A stretch of DNA of 8,291 nt, taken from positions 1 through 8,291 of the forward strand of contig CABQHR010000078.1 in the NCBI GenBank assembly GCA_902463875.1, in the 5' to 3' direction. Made by a program: the position numbers and the translations under genes. The number at the start of each line of letters is the position of its first letter. The first letter of the stretch is position 1. The notes beneath the pieces are model-generated. The model ran no database searches, had not been told where the DNA came from, and saw nothing but the letters and a program-made list of their open reading frames with translations. This DNA comes from an uncultured Collinsella sp. (GTDB taxonomy: Bacteria; Actinomycetota; Coriobacteriia; Coriobacteriales; Coriobacteriaceae). Shown here piece by piece: positions 1 through 5,788 of the stretch.

Positions 1-98
1 CGGGCCTTTTGCTGGAAGGCCTTTTGAATATCACGCGAGGTAGCGTCCTTGGAGACACCCAGAATCTCGTAGTAATCTTTTTCGTTCATCGTCGCCAT
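1..98 (-). CDS. dnaJ: DnaJ chaperone, N-terminal fragment (runs off the window)
   Basis: Only the first 32 codons are present. The protein begins MATMNEKDYYEILGVSKDAT and continues into a helix with SRDIQKAFQQKA, which is the opening of a J domain (helix I, then the start of helix II). The HPD motif that stimulates the DnaK ATPase, and the Gly/Phe and zinc-finger regions that would separate full DnaJ from a J-domain-only protein, lie outside the window. I chose the ATG at 96-98 over the in-frame ATG at 87-89 because a perfect AGGAGG lies 9 bases upstream of it. It follows hemW after 58 bases. I saw no CIRCE or HAIR heat-shock operator in that gap. Family identity is firm; the exact paralogue (DnaJ or CbpA-like) cannot be decided. 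Confidence 0.88.
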   Translation of the reverse strand, partial: MATMNEKDYYEILGVSKDATSRDIQKAFQQKA

Positions 99-107
99 GC
101 GCGGCAA

Positions 108-113
108 CCTCCT
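108..113 (-). promoter_or_regulatory. Shine-Dalgarno of dnaJ
   Basis: On the minus strand AGGAGG sits 9 bases before the ATG at 96-98. It decides the start: the second ATG, three codons in, would be 18 bases away. The 58-base gap also holds AT-rich words (TAGAAT, TATATA), but no -35 box at a usable distance, so I do not call a promoter. Confidence 0.8.
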
Positions 114-156
114 GCTCACAGCAGCGTATATATTCCGGTAATTCTACCCGAGCGGC

Positions 157-1389
157 CTAAGCTAGATCCCAAAACAGCTCGAACAGAACATTTCCATCGA
201 GCCAGCCCAGATGGGTCGGCGCCAGACGAGCTCGAACATGGCCCGCGACGACATCTGCCGTAGTGAAGGGTCCCTCATGACCCCAGAGCGTCTCGGGCAC
301 CCAAGTGGCAAGACCCAATTCGAGCGCGCGATCGCAGGCAGCTGCCAGCTCGCCCGTTGGGATGACGCAAGCTGCACGAGCCAACAGGTCGGACGCAACA
401 CCGCGCGTCATGCGACAAGCGAGCATCAAGTCTTCGGCGACAGCCTCGCGCTGCGACAGATATTCGGCCTCGAACGCCGTCGCGTCATCGTCACGTTGCA
501 CCAGACGCACGCGGTACGCATCGCCTCGAGAAGACACGCCGGGGAACAAACTTGCAAGACGGTCGAAATCCTCGTCGTCGAGCATGCCCGCGGCAGAACG
601 ACCCAGGCCCAGGTAGCCCTGTCCGGTCCAGTAGGCAATGTTATGGGCGCACTCATGGCCGTCGAGCGCGTAGCTTGCCACCTCATACGGACGATAGCCG
701 GCCGCACCCAGGCGCTCACGCGCCGCGTCCATGCACGAAGCCTGAAAATCCTCGTCGGGCTCGAGCGACTCGTCACGGCACGCCATGCGATAGAGTGGCG
801 TGCCCTCCTCGAGCGTGAGCGGGTAGACCGACACATGATGAGGCGCCGCCGCCAACACGCCATCGAGCGTGCTCCGCCAGCTTGCGGCCGTCTGCCCGGG
901 AAGGCCGCACATCAGGTCGCACGACACATCGAGGCCAGCGTCCTTCACCGTCGCGATAGCCGCAAGTGCCCGATTAGCATCGTGAATGCGGCCAATAGCA
1001 GCCAGCTCGGTATTGTCGAGGGTTTGCACGCCCAGAGAGATGCGCGTGATACCCGCCTCGGCAAGCGCGGTGGCGAGCTCGGCGGTCAGCGACTCAGGAT
1101 TGGCTTCGCAGGTAAATTCAACGGGCTTGCACCACATGGAGATACGACGGGCAAGTTTCACCAGGCGCTCCCCAGCCAGTGACGGCGTGCCGCCGCCAAT
1201 ATAGACCGTGCGGACCTGCGCAAGCGCCCCGGCGTCGCCAAAGGAATCGAGGCGCGCATACAGCTGCTCAAAATAGGAATCGAGCGCAGCATCCAAATCA
1301 CACAGAGCAAAGCTACGCGAGTCAAAGTCGCAATAGCGGCATTTTTGAGCGCAAAACGGCACGTGCACGTACAGCGCGGTAACGGCCAC
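157..1389 (-). CDS. hemW: HemW, radical SAM haem chaperone (formerly 'oxygen-independent coproporphyrinogen oxidase-like')
   Basis: This is a 410-residue cytoplasmic protein of the HemN/HemW radical-SAM family, at the usual HemW length. The 4Fe-4S cluster motif is FCAQKCRYCDF with C13, C17 and C20. The position two after the last cysteine is Phe22, as in HemW, whereas true HemN has a fourth Cys there. GGGTPS (65-70) and EANPES (95-100) are SAM-binding motifs, followed by SLGVQTLD (118-125), DLMCGLPGQT (158-167), and HN...YW (249-254) of the family-specific region. The C-terminal ~100 residues match the HemN_C-type wing. Known HemW proteins bind haem and deliver it to haem proteins; they are not coproporphyrinogen oxidases. 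The start is GTG at 1387-1389, with GGAGG 7 bases upstream inside the end of dusB, leaving 2 bases between the genes. It is the third gene of the lepA-dusB-hemW operon. Confidence 0.93.
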   Translation of the reverse strand: MAVTALYVHVPFCAQKCRYCDFDSRSFALCDLDAALDSYFEQLYARLDSFGDAGALAQVRTVYIGGGTPSLAGERLVKLARRISMWCKPVEFTCEANPESLTAELATALAEAGITRISLGVQTLDNTELAAIGRIHDANRALAAIATVKDAGLDVSCDLMCGLPGQTAASWRSTLDGVLAAAPHHVSVYPLTLEEGTPLYRMACRDESLEPDEDFQASCMDAARERLGAAGYRPYEVASYALDGHECAHNIAYWTGQGYLGLGRSAAGMLDDEDFDRLASLFPGVSSRGDAYRVRLVQRDDDATAFEAEYLSQREAVAEDLMLACRMTRGVASDLLARAACVIPTGELAAACDRALELGLATWVPETLWGHEGPFTTADVVAGHVRARLAPTHLGWLDGNVLFELFWDLA

Positions 1390-1391
1390 CC

Positions 1392-2435
1392 TTAAGCCTC
1401 CAGCGGATGAGCGGGCACCGACTCACCGGCGGCAAGCGCGGCCTCGCAGGCCACCACATCGCGCTCGATATCATCGACCAGCGACATGAACTCCTCGTAC
1501 GTAGAGCAACGCACCACCTGAGCGCGCCAGGCGGCGGCATGGGGCATGCCTTTTAAGTACCAGCTTGCGTACGTGCGGGCGCGCGACATGAGCGGCAGAA
1601 GCTCGTGCGTCAGCGTTAGGTGCTCGCGCAGAGCCTCCAGGCGCTCGACCGAGGAGCGAGAAGGAACCGGCGTGCCATCGAGTGCAAGGGCTCGGGCATC
1701 ACCGAACACCCACGGATTGCCGTAGATGCCGCGCGCGATAAACACCGCGCTGGCACCCGAGCCGTGCAGATGCTCAGCAGCGTCCTCGGCCGAGAACACA
1801 TCGCCCGAACCAATCACGGGAATCTCGACAGCGTCGGCAACCTCATCGACGACCGACCAATCAGCCTGGCCCGTGTAGAGCTGCGTGGCGCAACGACCAT
1901 GCACGGCGACTGCGGCAGCCCCTGCGCCCTCAAGCATCTGGGCAAACGTCGCGGCATTACGGTCCTCGGCATAAAAGCCCTTGCGGATCTTGACGGTCAC
2001 GGGCACGTGCGCCGCGTCCACCGTGGCCTCGACGATCTTCTCCGCCAGGTCGGGCGTACGCATGAGCGCCGAACCCTCGCCCTTGGTAACGACCTTGCGG
2101 GCGGGGCATGCCATATTGATGTCGATGAGCGACAGGCGATCGCCAACGCGCTCCTCGACGGCGGCGACGGCGCTCGCAAACTGATCGGGCTTGGAGCCAA
2201 AGAGCTGCACGCAAATCTGCTGTTCCTCGTCGGCCGGCAGCACCAGGCGCCACGTTTTGTTGCTGGCATAGGCAAGGCCTGCCACGCTCACCATCTCGCT
2301 GTAGGCAAGGTTGGCACCGCGGCGGCGGCACATAATGCGGTAGGCGGGGTCGGTCACGCCCGCCATGGGAGCCATAAGGAACGGCTGCTCGACATAGGCA
2401 CCCAGCAGCCGCTTGCTGTATTCAGAAAGCGCCAT
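1392..2435 (-). CDS. dusB: tRNA-dihydrouridine synthase, DusB type
   Basis: This 347-residue flavoenzyme reduces uridines in the tRNA D-loop to dihydrouridine using FMN and NADPH. Motifs in order: MAPMAGVTDPAYR (21-33), the FMN-binding start of the TIM barrel; NMACPARKV (107-115) with the catalytic proton donor Cys110; VKIRKG (148-153) and AVHGR (177-181), flavin/uridine contacts; GSGDV (209-213) and ARGIYGNPW (234-242), the phosphate-binding loops. The C-terminal helical RNA-binding domain carries the RARTYASWYLKGMP segment (285-298). Most relatives have NMGCP, so Ala109 is a mild variation that I do not expect to matter. It starts 4 bases after the lepA stop; AAGGTGG about 12 bases upstream, inside lepA, is a somewhat distant Shine-Dalgarno, so coupling to lepA is likely. 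DusB is the best subfamily guess for a single actinobacterial Dus; which D-loop position it modifies is not visible. Confidence 0.92.
   Translation of the reverse strand: MALSEYSKRLLGAYVEQPFLMAPMAGVTDPAYRIMCRRRGANLAYSEMVSVAGLAYASNKTWRLVLPADEEQQICVQLFGSKPDQFASAVAAVEERVGDRLSLIDINMACPARKVVTKGEGSALMRTPDLAEKIVEATVDAAHVPVTVKIRKGFYAEDRNAATFAQMLEGAGAAAVAVHGRCATQLYTGQADWSVVDEVADAVEIPVIGSGDVFSAEDAAEHLHGSGASAVFIARGIYGNPWVFGDARALALDGTPVPSRSSVERLEALREHLTLTHELLPLMSRARTYASWYLKGMPHAAAWRAQVVRCSTYEEFMSLVDDIERDVVACEAALAAGESVPAHPLEA
1397..1401 (-). promoter_or_regulatory. Shine-Dalgarno of hemW
   Basis: GGAGG on the minus strand lies in the last codons of dusB, 7 bases before the hemW GTG. It supports the GTG as the true start and suggests that ribosomes finishing dusB can reinitiate on hemW. 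Confidence 0.75.
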
Positions 2436-2439
2436 GGAC

Positions 2440-4251
2440 CTACTCGTCCACCTTGAGGATCGCCATAAAGGCCTCCTGCGGGACCTCGACCGAGCCGATG
2501 GCCTTCATGCGCTTCTTGCCCTCTTTCTGCTTCTCGAGCAGTTTGCGCTTACGCGAGATATCGCCGCCGTAGCACTTGGCAAGAACGTCCTTGCGACGCG
2601 CCTTGACGGTGGAACGGGCGATGATCTTGTTGCCGATAGCACCCTGGATGGGCACCTCGAACAGCTGACGCGGGATGATCTCCTTGAGCTTGTCGCACAG
2701 GCCACGGGCCAGGCCATATGCCTTGTCCTTATGGACGATAAACGACAGCGCGTCCACCTCGTCGCCCGAAAGCAGGATGTCGAGCTTGACGAGCTCGGAG
2801 GGGCGATATTCGTTGAACTCGTAGTCGAGCGAGGCGTAACCCTTGGTGCGGCTCTTAAGCTGATCGAAGAAGTCCAAGATGAGCTCGGCGAGCGGCATAT
2901 CAAAGCGCATCTCGACCGATTTGCTCGTCAGGTGGATCATATCGGTCGTGACGCCACGGTGCTCGATAGCGAGCTGCATGACGGCACCCGTATACTCGGG
3001 CGGGCAGATGATCTTTGCCTTGAGGTAGGGCTCCTCGATACGATCGATGCGTGTGGCCTCGGGAAGGTCCTGCGGACTGCGGACATCGATCATTTCACCG
3101 TCGGTCTTGTAAACGTGATAGTCGACCGAGGGACTCGTGGCAATGAGGTCCAGGTTGAACTCGCGCTCCAAGCGTTCCTTGACGACTTCCATGTGCAGCA
3201 GGCCCAGGAAGCCCACGCGGAAGCCAAAGCCGAGCGCCACCGAGGTCTCGGGCTCCCACACCAACGAAGGGTCGTTGACGTGCAGCTTATCGAGCGCGTC
3301 ACGCAGGTTCTCGTAGTCCTTGTTGTCGATCGGGAACAGGCCCGTATAGACCATGGGCTTGGCCTCGCGATAACCAGGAAGCGGCTCGGGGCAGGGGTTC
3401 GACGCCCACGTAAGGGTATCGCCCACGCGAACGGCCTCGGGGTCCTTCAGGCCCGTGACCACATATCCGACCTCGCCGACCGTCAGCGCGTCGACCGGGG
3501 TCTCGGCGGGACGCTTGACGCCCACGCCATCGACCAAAAAGTCGCCCTTTGCCTGCATCATGCGAAGGGTATCGCCCTTTTTGATGGAGCCGTCAAAGAT
3601 GCGCACCGTGGCGACGACACCACGATACTCATCGAAGTACGAATCCAGGATGAGCGCCTTGAGCGGCGCGTTCGCATCGCCCTTGGGCGGAGAGATCAAA
3701 AAGACAATGGACTCCAGCAGATCATGGATGCCCTCGCCGGTCTTGCCCGAGACGCACACGGCATCATCGGCAGGGATCGCCAGGTCATCCTCGATCTCGG
3801 TCTTAACCTCATCGGGATGGGCCGAGGGCAGGTCGATCTTGTTGATGGCCGGCACAATGTCCAGATTGGCGTTCATGGCGAGCGTCGCGTTGGAAACGGT
3901 CTGCGCCTCGACGCCCTGCGTGGCGTCGACGACGAGTACCGCGCCCTCACAGGCTGCCAGCGAGCGCGAGACCTCATAGGTAAAGTCCACGTGGCCCGGC
4001 GTATCGATCAGATTGAACTGATACGTCTCACCATCGTCGGCGTCATAGGAAACGCGGACGGCATTGGACTTGATCGTAATGCCGCGCTCGCGCTCGATAT
4101 CCATGGTGTCGAGCAGCTGCGACTCCATGTCGCGTTCGTCGACGGTATGGGTGAGCTCGAGGATGCGGTCACTGATCGTGGACTTGCCATGGTCGATGTG
4201 CGCAACGATCGAGAAGTTGCGGATGTGGGAAATGTCAATTGAAGTATTCAT
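2440..4251 (-). CDS. lepA: Elongation factor 4 (LepA), ribosome-associated GTPase
   Basis: This is 603 residues from the ATG at 4249-4251, normal for EF4. EF4 is a translational GTPase paralogous to EF-G that acts on the 70S ribosome; back-translocation and initiation/assembly roles have been proposed. GTPase motifs are intact: P-loop AHIDHGKST (17-25), switch I RERGITIK (54-61), DTPGH (83-87) with catalytic His87, NKID (137-140), SGK (168-170). Domains II, III and V follow, including [14 protein letters not shown] (344-357). The LepA-specific C-terminal domain has [20 protein letters not shown] (559-578). An upstream in-frame ATG at 4311 would add 20 residues encoded across the rpsT terminator hairpin and unlike any EF4 N-terminus, so I rejected it. 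There is no Shine-Dalgarno before the chosen ATG. It heads the lepA-dusB-hemW operon. Confidence 0.97.
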   Translation of the reverse strand: MNTSIDISHIRNFSIVAHIDHGKSTISDRILELTHTVDERDMESQLLDTMDIERERGITIKSNAVRVSYDADDGETYQFNLIDTPGHVDFTYEVSRSLAACEGAVLVVDATQGVEAQTVSNATLAMNANLDIVPAINKIDLPSAHPDEVKTEIEDDLAIPADDAVCVSGKTGEGIHDLLESIVFLISPPKGDANAPLKALILDSYFDEYRGVVATVRIFDGSIKKGDTLRMMQAKGDFLVDGVGVKRPAETPVDALTVGEVGYVVTGLKDPEAVRVGDTLTWASNPCPEPLPGYREAKPMVYTGLFPIDNKDYENLRDALDKLHVNDPSLVWEPETSVALGFGFRVGFLGLLHMEVVKERLEREFNLDLIATSPSVDYHVYKTDGEMIDVRSPQDLPEATRIDRIEEPYLKAKIICPPEYTGAVMQLAIEHRGVTTDMIHLTSKSVEMRFDMPLAELILDFFDQLKSRTKGYASLDYEFNEYRPSELVKLDILLSGDEVDALSFIVHKDKAYGLARGLCDKLKEIIPRQLFEVPIQGAIGNKIIARSTVKARRKDVLAKCYGGDISRKRKLLEKQKEGKKRMKAIGSVEVPQEAFMAILKVDE

Positions 4252-4258
4252 GCGGACT

Positions 4259-4264
4259 ATCTTA
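4259..4264 (-). promoter_or_regulatory. Candidate -10 box for a leaderless lepA transcript
   Basis: The minus strand reads TAAGAT, then 7 bases, then the lepA ATG. This fits the actinobacterial TANNNT -10 pattern at the spacing where transcription would begin on or next to the A of ATG. No good -35 hexamer is present; that region would overlap the T-tract and stem of the rpsT terminator. The absence of any Shine-Dalgarno is consistent. It is an inference from one short motif. Confidence 0.4.
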
Positions 4265-4276
4265 CCCGAGCGGTAC

Positions 4277-4313
4277 AAAAAATGGAGCCTGTTCCATAAA
4301 ACAGGCTCCATTT
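4277..4313 (-). terminator. Intrinsic terminator of rpsT
   Basis: A perfect 14-bp inverted repeat (4280-4293 with 4300-4313; arm AAATGGAGCCTGTT on the minus strand) encloses a 6-base loop. On the minus strand it is followed by a run of six T (4277-4282, three of them shared with the stem base). It starts 34 bases after the rpsT stop and ends 25 bases before the lepA ATG. On the plus strand only three T follow, so it looks one-directional. It should separate rpsT from the lepA operon. Confidence 0.93.
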
Positions 4314-4347
4314 ATGCGCGTAATCTGTGTGGTGTGAAATTTACAAC

Positions 4348-4614
4348 TTAGGCGTTGATGCTGTTCACGAGCTTGGCAAGACCGGACTTGCGGTTGGAAG
4401 CCTGGTTCTTGTGGATAACATGCTTGGCGGCAGCCATGTCGAGACGCTTGGTGACGGTCTTGAGGGCAGCCTGGGCCTTCTCGGCGTCGCCCTCGGCGAC
4501 GGCGGACTGGACGTGCTTGGTCAGCGTCTTGAGCTCGGACTTGACAGCCTTGTTACGCATGCGAGCTGCCTCATTGGTGCGGATACGCTTCTTCTGAGAC
4601 TTGATGTTTGCCAC
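4348..4614 (-). CDS. rpsT: 30S ribosomal protein S20
   Basis: This is an 88-residue, Lys/Arg/Ala-rich, all-helical primary 16S rRNA-binding protein of the small subunit. The N-terminus [20 protein letters not shown] is the S20 signature, and [16 protein letters not shown] (68-83) matches the conserved C-terminal helix. Length is normal for the family. The start is GTG at 4612-4614 with GAAAGGA 9 bases upstream. A longer ATG-initiated reading from 4683 would add 23 unrelated residues, have no suitable Shine-Dalgarno, and begin at about the inferred transcription start. It is flanked by its own promoter (4690-4698) and a strong terminator (4277-4313), so it looks monocistronic. In E. coli rpsT also uses a non-ATG start (UUG), tied to autogenous control; whether the GTG here plays that role is unknown. 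Confidence 0.97.
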   Translation of the reverse strand: MANIKSQKKRIRTNEAARMRNKAVKSELKTLTKHVQSAVAEGDAEKAQAALKTVTKRLDMAAAKHVIHKNQASNRKSGLAKLVNSINA

Positions 4615-4623
4615 TTCTGGAGT

Positions 4624-4630
4624 TCCTTTC
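4624..4630 (-). promoter_or_regulatory. Shine-Dalgarno of rpsT
   Basis: GAAAGGA lies 9 bases before the GTG at 4612-4614. It decides for GTG over upstream in-frame starts and gives exactly the standard S20 N-terminus. Confidence 0.8.
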
Positions 4631-4641
4631 GAGTTCCTTGC

Positions 4642-4679
4642 AAAAAATGTATGACACCTCTGAGACACGGTGAGGTCAT
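4642..4679 (-). promoter_or_regulatory. Terminator-like hairpin in the rpsT leader (possible attenuator)
   Basis: In the rpsT 5' untranslated region, ATGACCTC (4672-4679) can pair with GAGGTGTCAT (4651-4660) as 5 + 3 bp with a 2-base bulge and an 11-base loop. Three bases later comes a run of six T (4642-4647). An alternative pairing (CACC/GGTG plus ATGA/TCAT) is also possible. The stem is weak and imperfect, so it may terminate poorly, act as a binding site, or mean nothing. It lies between the inferred transcription start and the Shine-Dalgarno, where an attenuator would be expected. Confidence 0.35.
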
Positions 4680-4689
4680 GCAAGCGCCT

Positions 4690-4698
4690 ACTATAGCA
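4690..4698 (-). promoter_or_regulatory. Extended -10 promoter of rpsT
   Basis: The minus strand reads TGCTATAGT, a TGn extension followed by TATAGT (5 of 6 to TATAAT). No convincing -35 is found at 16-18 bases, which extended -10 promoters can tolerate. Transcription would start near 4683, giving a leader of about 69 bases. The 133-base holA-rpsT gap contains nothing else that looks like a gene; a short TCCCT/AGGGA hairpin (4701-4715) lies just upstream without a T-run. Confidence 0.6.
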
Positions 4699-4747
4699 CG
4701 CTCCCTCACAAAGGGATAGAACGAATTTGTCAAATAGGCAGGTATCA

Positions 4748-5710
4748 TCACGATTTTCTCAAGATGTTCGTAATCCAGAGCAAAAGCGCAGTCTGAGAAT
4801 CGGCCGAACCCTTGAGTGCGAGCTCCACATCGACCGCACCCTCGAGCGCTGCGACGAGCTCTGCCATAGAAAAGCGACGTGCCCAGGTCAGGTGATTCTT
4901 GACCTGCCAGGACTGGAGCTTGAGCGTTGCGGCGAGCTCACGACCCTGTCCGCGCGCATCGAGCGCCTTGGCGACGATCAGCTCACGGATGCGACCGCAT
5001 AGCAGCGTATAGGTCCACACATAGCTCTTGGAGGGCAAAAGCTTAAAGAGCTCGAGCGATCGCCGCATATCGCGAGCCGAGACGGCGTTGAGAAAGTCCC
5101 AGGGTTGAACCTCAGCCGTACGTACAATCCAGCGCTCAACATCGGCAAGTTCAATCTGAGGCGACTCGACCATCTGGGCGAGCTTAGCCAAGTCGTTATT
5201 GAGCATGCGCGTGTTTTCGCCCGAACGCGAGACGAGCTCCTCGGCGGCCGCCGTCGAGATCGACTTGCCGTGCTGTGTCGCCATCTGCTGCACGCGGCGC
5301 GGTAGCTCCCAGCGCTTGGTGCCGGAGCAATCGATCACGGCCTTCTTGTCGATCTTGGCAATCGCCTTATACAGGCGTGTGTTCTTGGCAAGCGAGTCGG
5401 CGATAATGAGGCAGACCGTTGTGGGGCTGGGACTCGCCAGATACTCGACGAGCGGCTCCGAGACTGCCTTGGCGAGCTTTGAGCAGCCATCAAGGATTAC
5501 CAAGCGAAACTCGCTGCCCATGGGAAAGGTGTTAAGCGATCCGATAATAGACTCGATATCGGGGTCCTTGGTCATGTCGCGCTCGTCGAGGTTGAACTCG
5601 ACCATACCCGACTTTTCCAGACGCGCTTTCATACGCGAGACGGCGTGATCGCGCTTGACTCCGTCGGTACCGACGATCAGATATGCCGGCAGCAGACCGG
5701 TTTCGGACAT
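4748..5710 (-). CDS. holA: DNA polymerase III, delta subunit
   Basis: This is 320 residues from the ATG at 5708-5710. Delta is the 'wrench' of the clamp loader: it binds and opens the beta sliding clamp and works with delta-prime and tau/gamma. The N-terminus [20 protein letters not shown] (6-25) is the delta version of the first AAA+ strand and loop; delta lacks a working Walker A. NLDERDM near residue 40 and [10 protein letters not shown] near 70-79 match the family. The C-terminal collar domain is recognisable, with [11 protein letters not shown] (240-250), LQSWQVKNH (265-273) and the closing DVELALKGS...LLLWITNIL helix pair. In-frame ATGs at 5752 and 5773 were rejected: the first overlaps the predicted -10 box, the second lies upstream of it, and neither has the strong GGAGG found 8 bases before 5710. 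It follows comEC by 78 bases, as in many bacteria. Confidence 0.92.
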   Translation of the reverse strand: MSETGLLPAYLIVGTDGVKRDHAVSRMKARLEKSGMVEFNLDERDMTKDPDIESIIGSLNTFPMGSEFRLVILDGCSKLAKAVSEPLVEYLASPSPTTVCLIIADSLAKNTRLYKAIAKIDKKAVIDCSGTKRWELPRRVQQMATQHGKSISTAAAEELVSRSGENTRMLNNDLAKLAQMVESPQIELADVERWIVRTAEVQPWDFLNAVSARDMRRSLELFKLLPSKSYVWTYTLLCGRIRELIVAKALDARGQGRELAATLKLQSWQVKNHLTWARRFSMAELVAALEGAVDVELALKGSADSQTALLLWITNILRKS

Positions 5711-5718
5711 TGCGCTCC

Positions 5719-5723
5719 CCTCC
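5719..5723 (-). promoter_or_regulatory. Shine-Dalgarno of holA
   Basis: GGAGG in the purine-rich run GGGAGGGGAG lies 8 bases before the ATG at 5708-5710. It decides for the 320-residue form of HolA over the 341-residue one. Confidence 0.75.
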
Positions 5724-5750
5724 CGCAGGCCTTCGTATTCGTTCCGTGTC

Positions 5751-5780
5751 ATTCTAGCCCAGGGGCCCACCACACGCCAA
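5751..5780 (-). promoter_or_regulatory. Candidate sigma-70-type promoter of holA
   Basis: The minus strand reads TTGGCG (5775-5780, 4 of 6), an 18-base spacer, then TAGAAT (5751-5756, 5 of 6). Transcription would start near 5744, leaving a leader of about 34 bases that includes the GGAGG. It begins 9 bases past the comEC stop codon, so holA may be expressed independently of the competence genes even if some read-through occurs. I see no terminator between comEC and holA. Confidence 0.5.
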
Positions 5781-5788
5781 CGACGTCG

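Noticed and set aside
99..156. CIRCE, HAIR or a sigma-70 promoter in the hemW-dnaJ gap.
   Set aside because: No TTAGCACTC/GAGTGCTAA or CTTGAGT/ACTCAAG repeat is present. TAGAAT and TATATA lack a -35 at a usable spacing. The GGTA/TACC repeat is only 4 bp.
2413..4242. A 609-codon open frame on the plus strand, antisense to lepA (also 323 codons opposite hemW and 278 opposite dusB).
   Set aside because: The minus-strand frames are unmistakable conserved proteins. The opposite frames have no recognisable domain and are the stop-poor shadows expected in GC-rich coding DNA.
4252..4311. A 20-residue N-terminal extension of LepA from the ATG at 4311.
   Set aside because: It would be encoded across the rpsT terminator hairpin, has no Shine-Dalgarno, and EF4 proteins normally begin close to the [14 protein letters not shown] segment.
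4701..4715. Small TCCCT/AGGGA hairpin between holA and rpsT as a holA terminator.
   Set aside because: Only 5 bp, no following T-run, and it abuts the rpsT promoter.
4728..4733. Perfect TTGACA on the minus strand upstream of rpsT, inside an 11-base interrupted palindrome (ATTTG-A-CAAAT, 4725-4735).
   Set aside because: The nearest good -10 (TATAGT, 4690-4695) is 32 bases away and no -10 lies at 16-18 bases, so it is not a usable -35 for the rpsT promoter. A single short palindrome is weak evidence for an operator.
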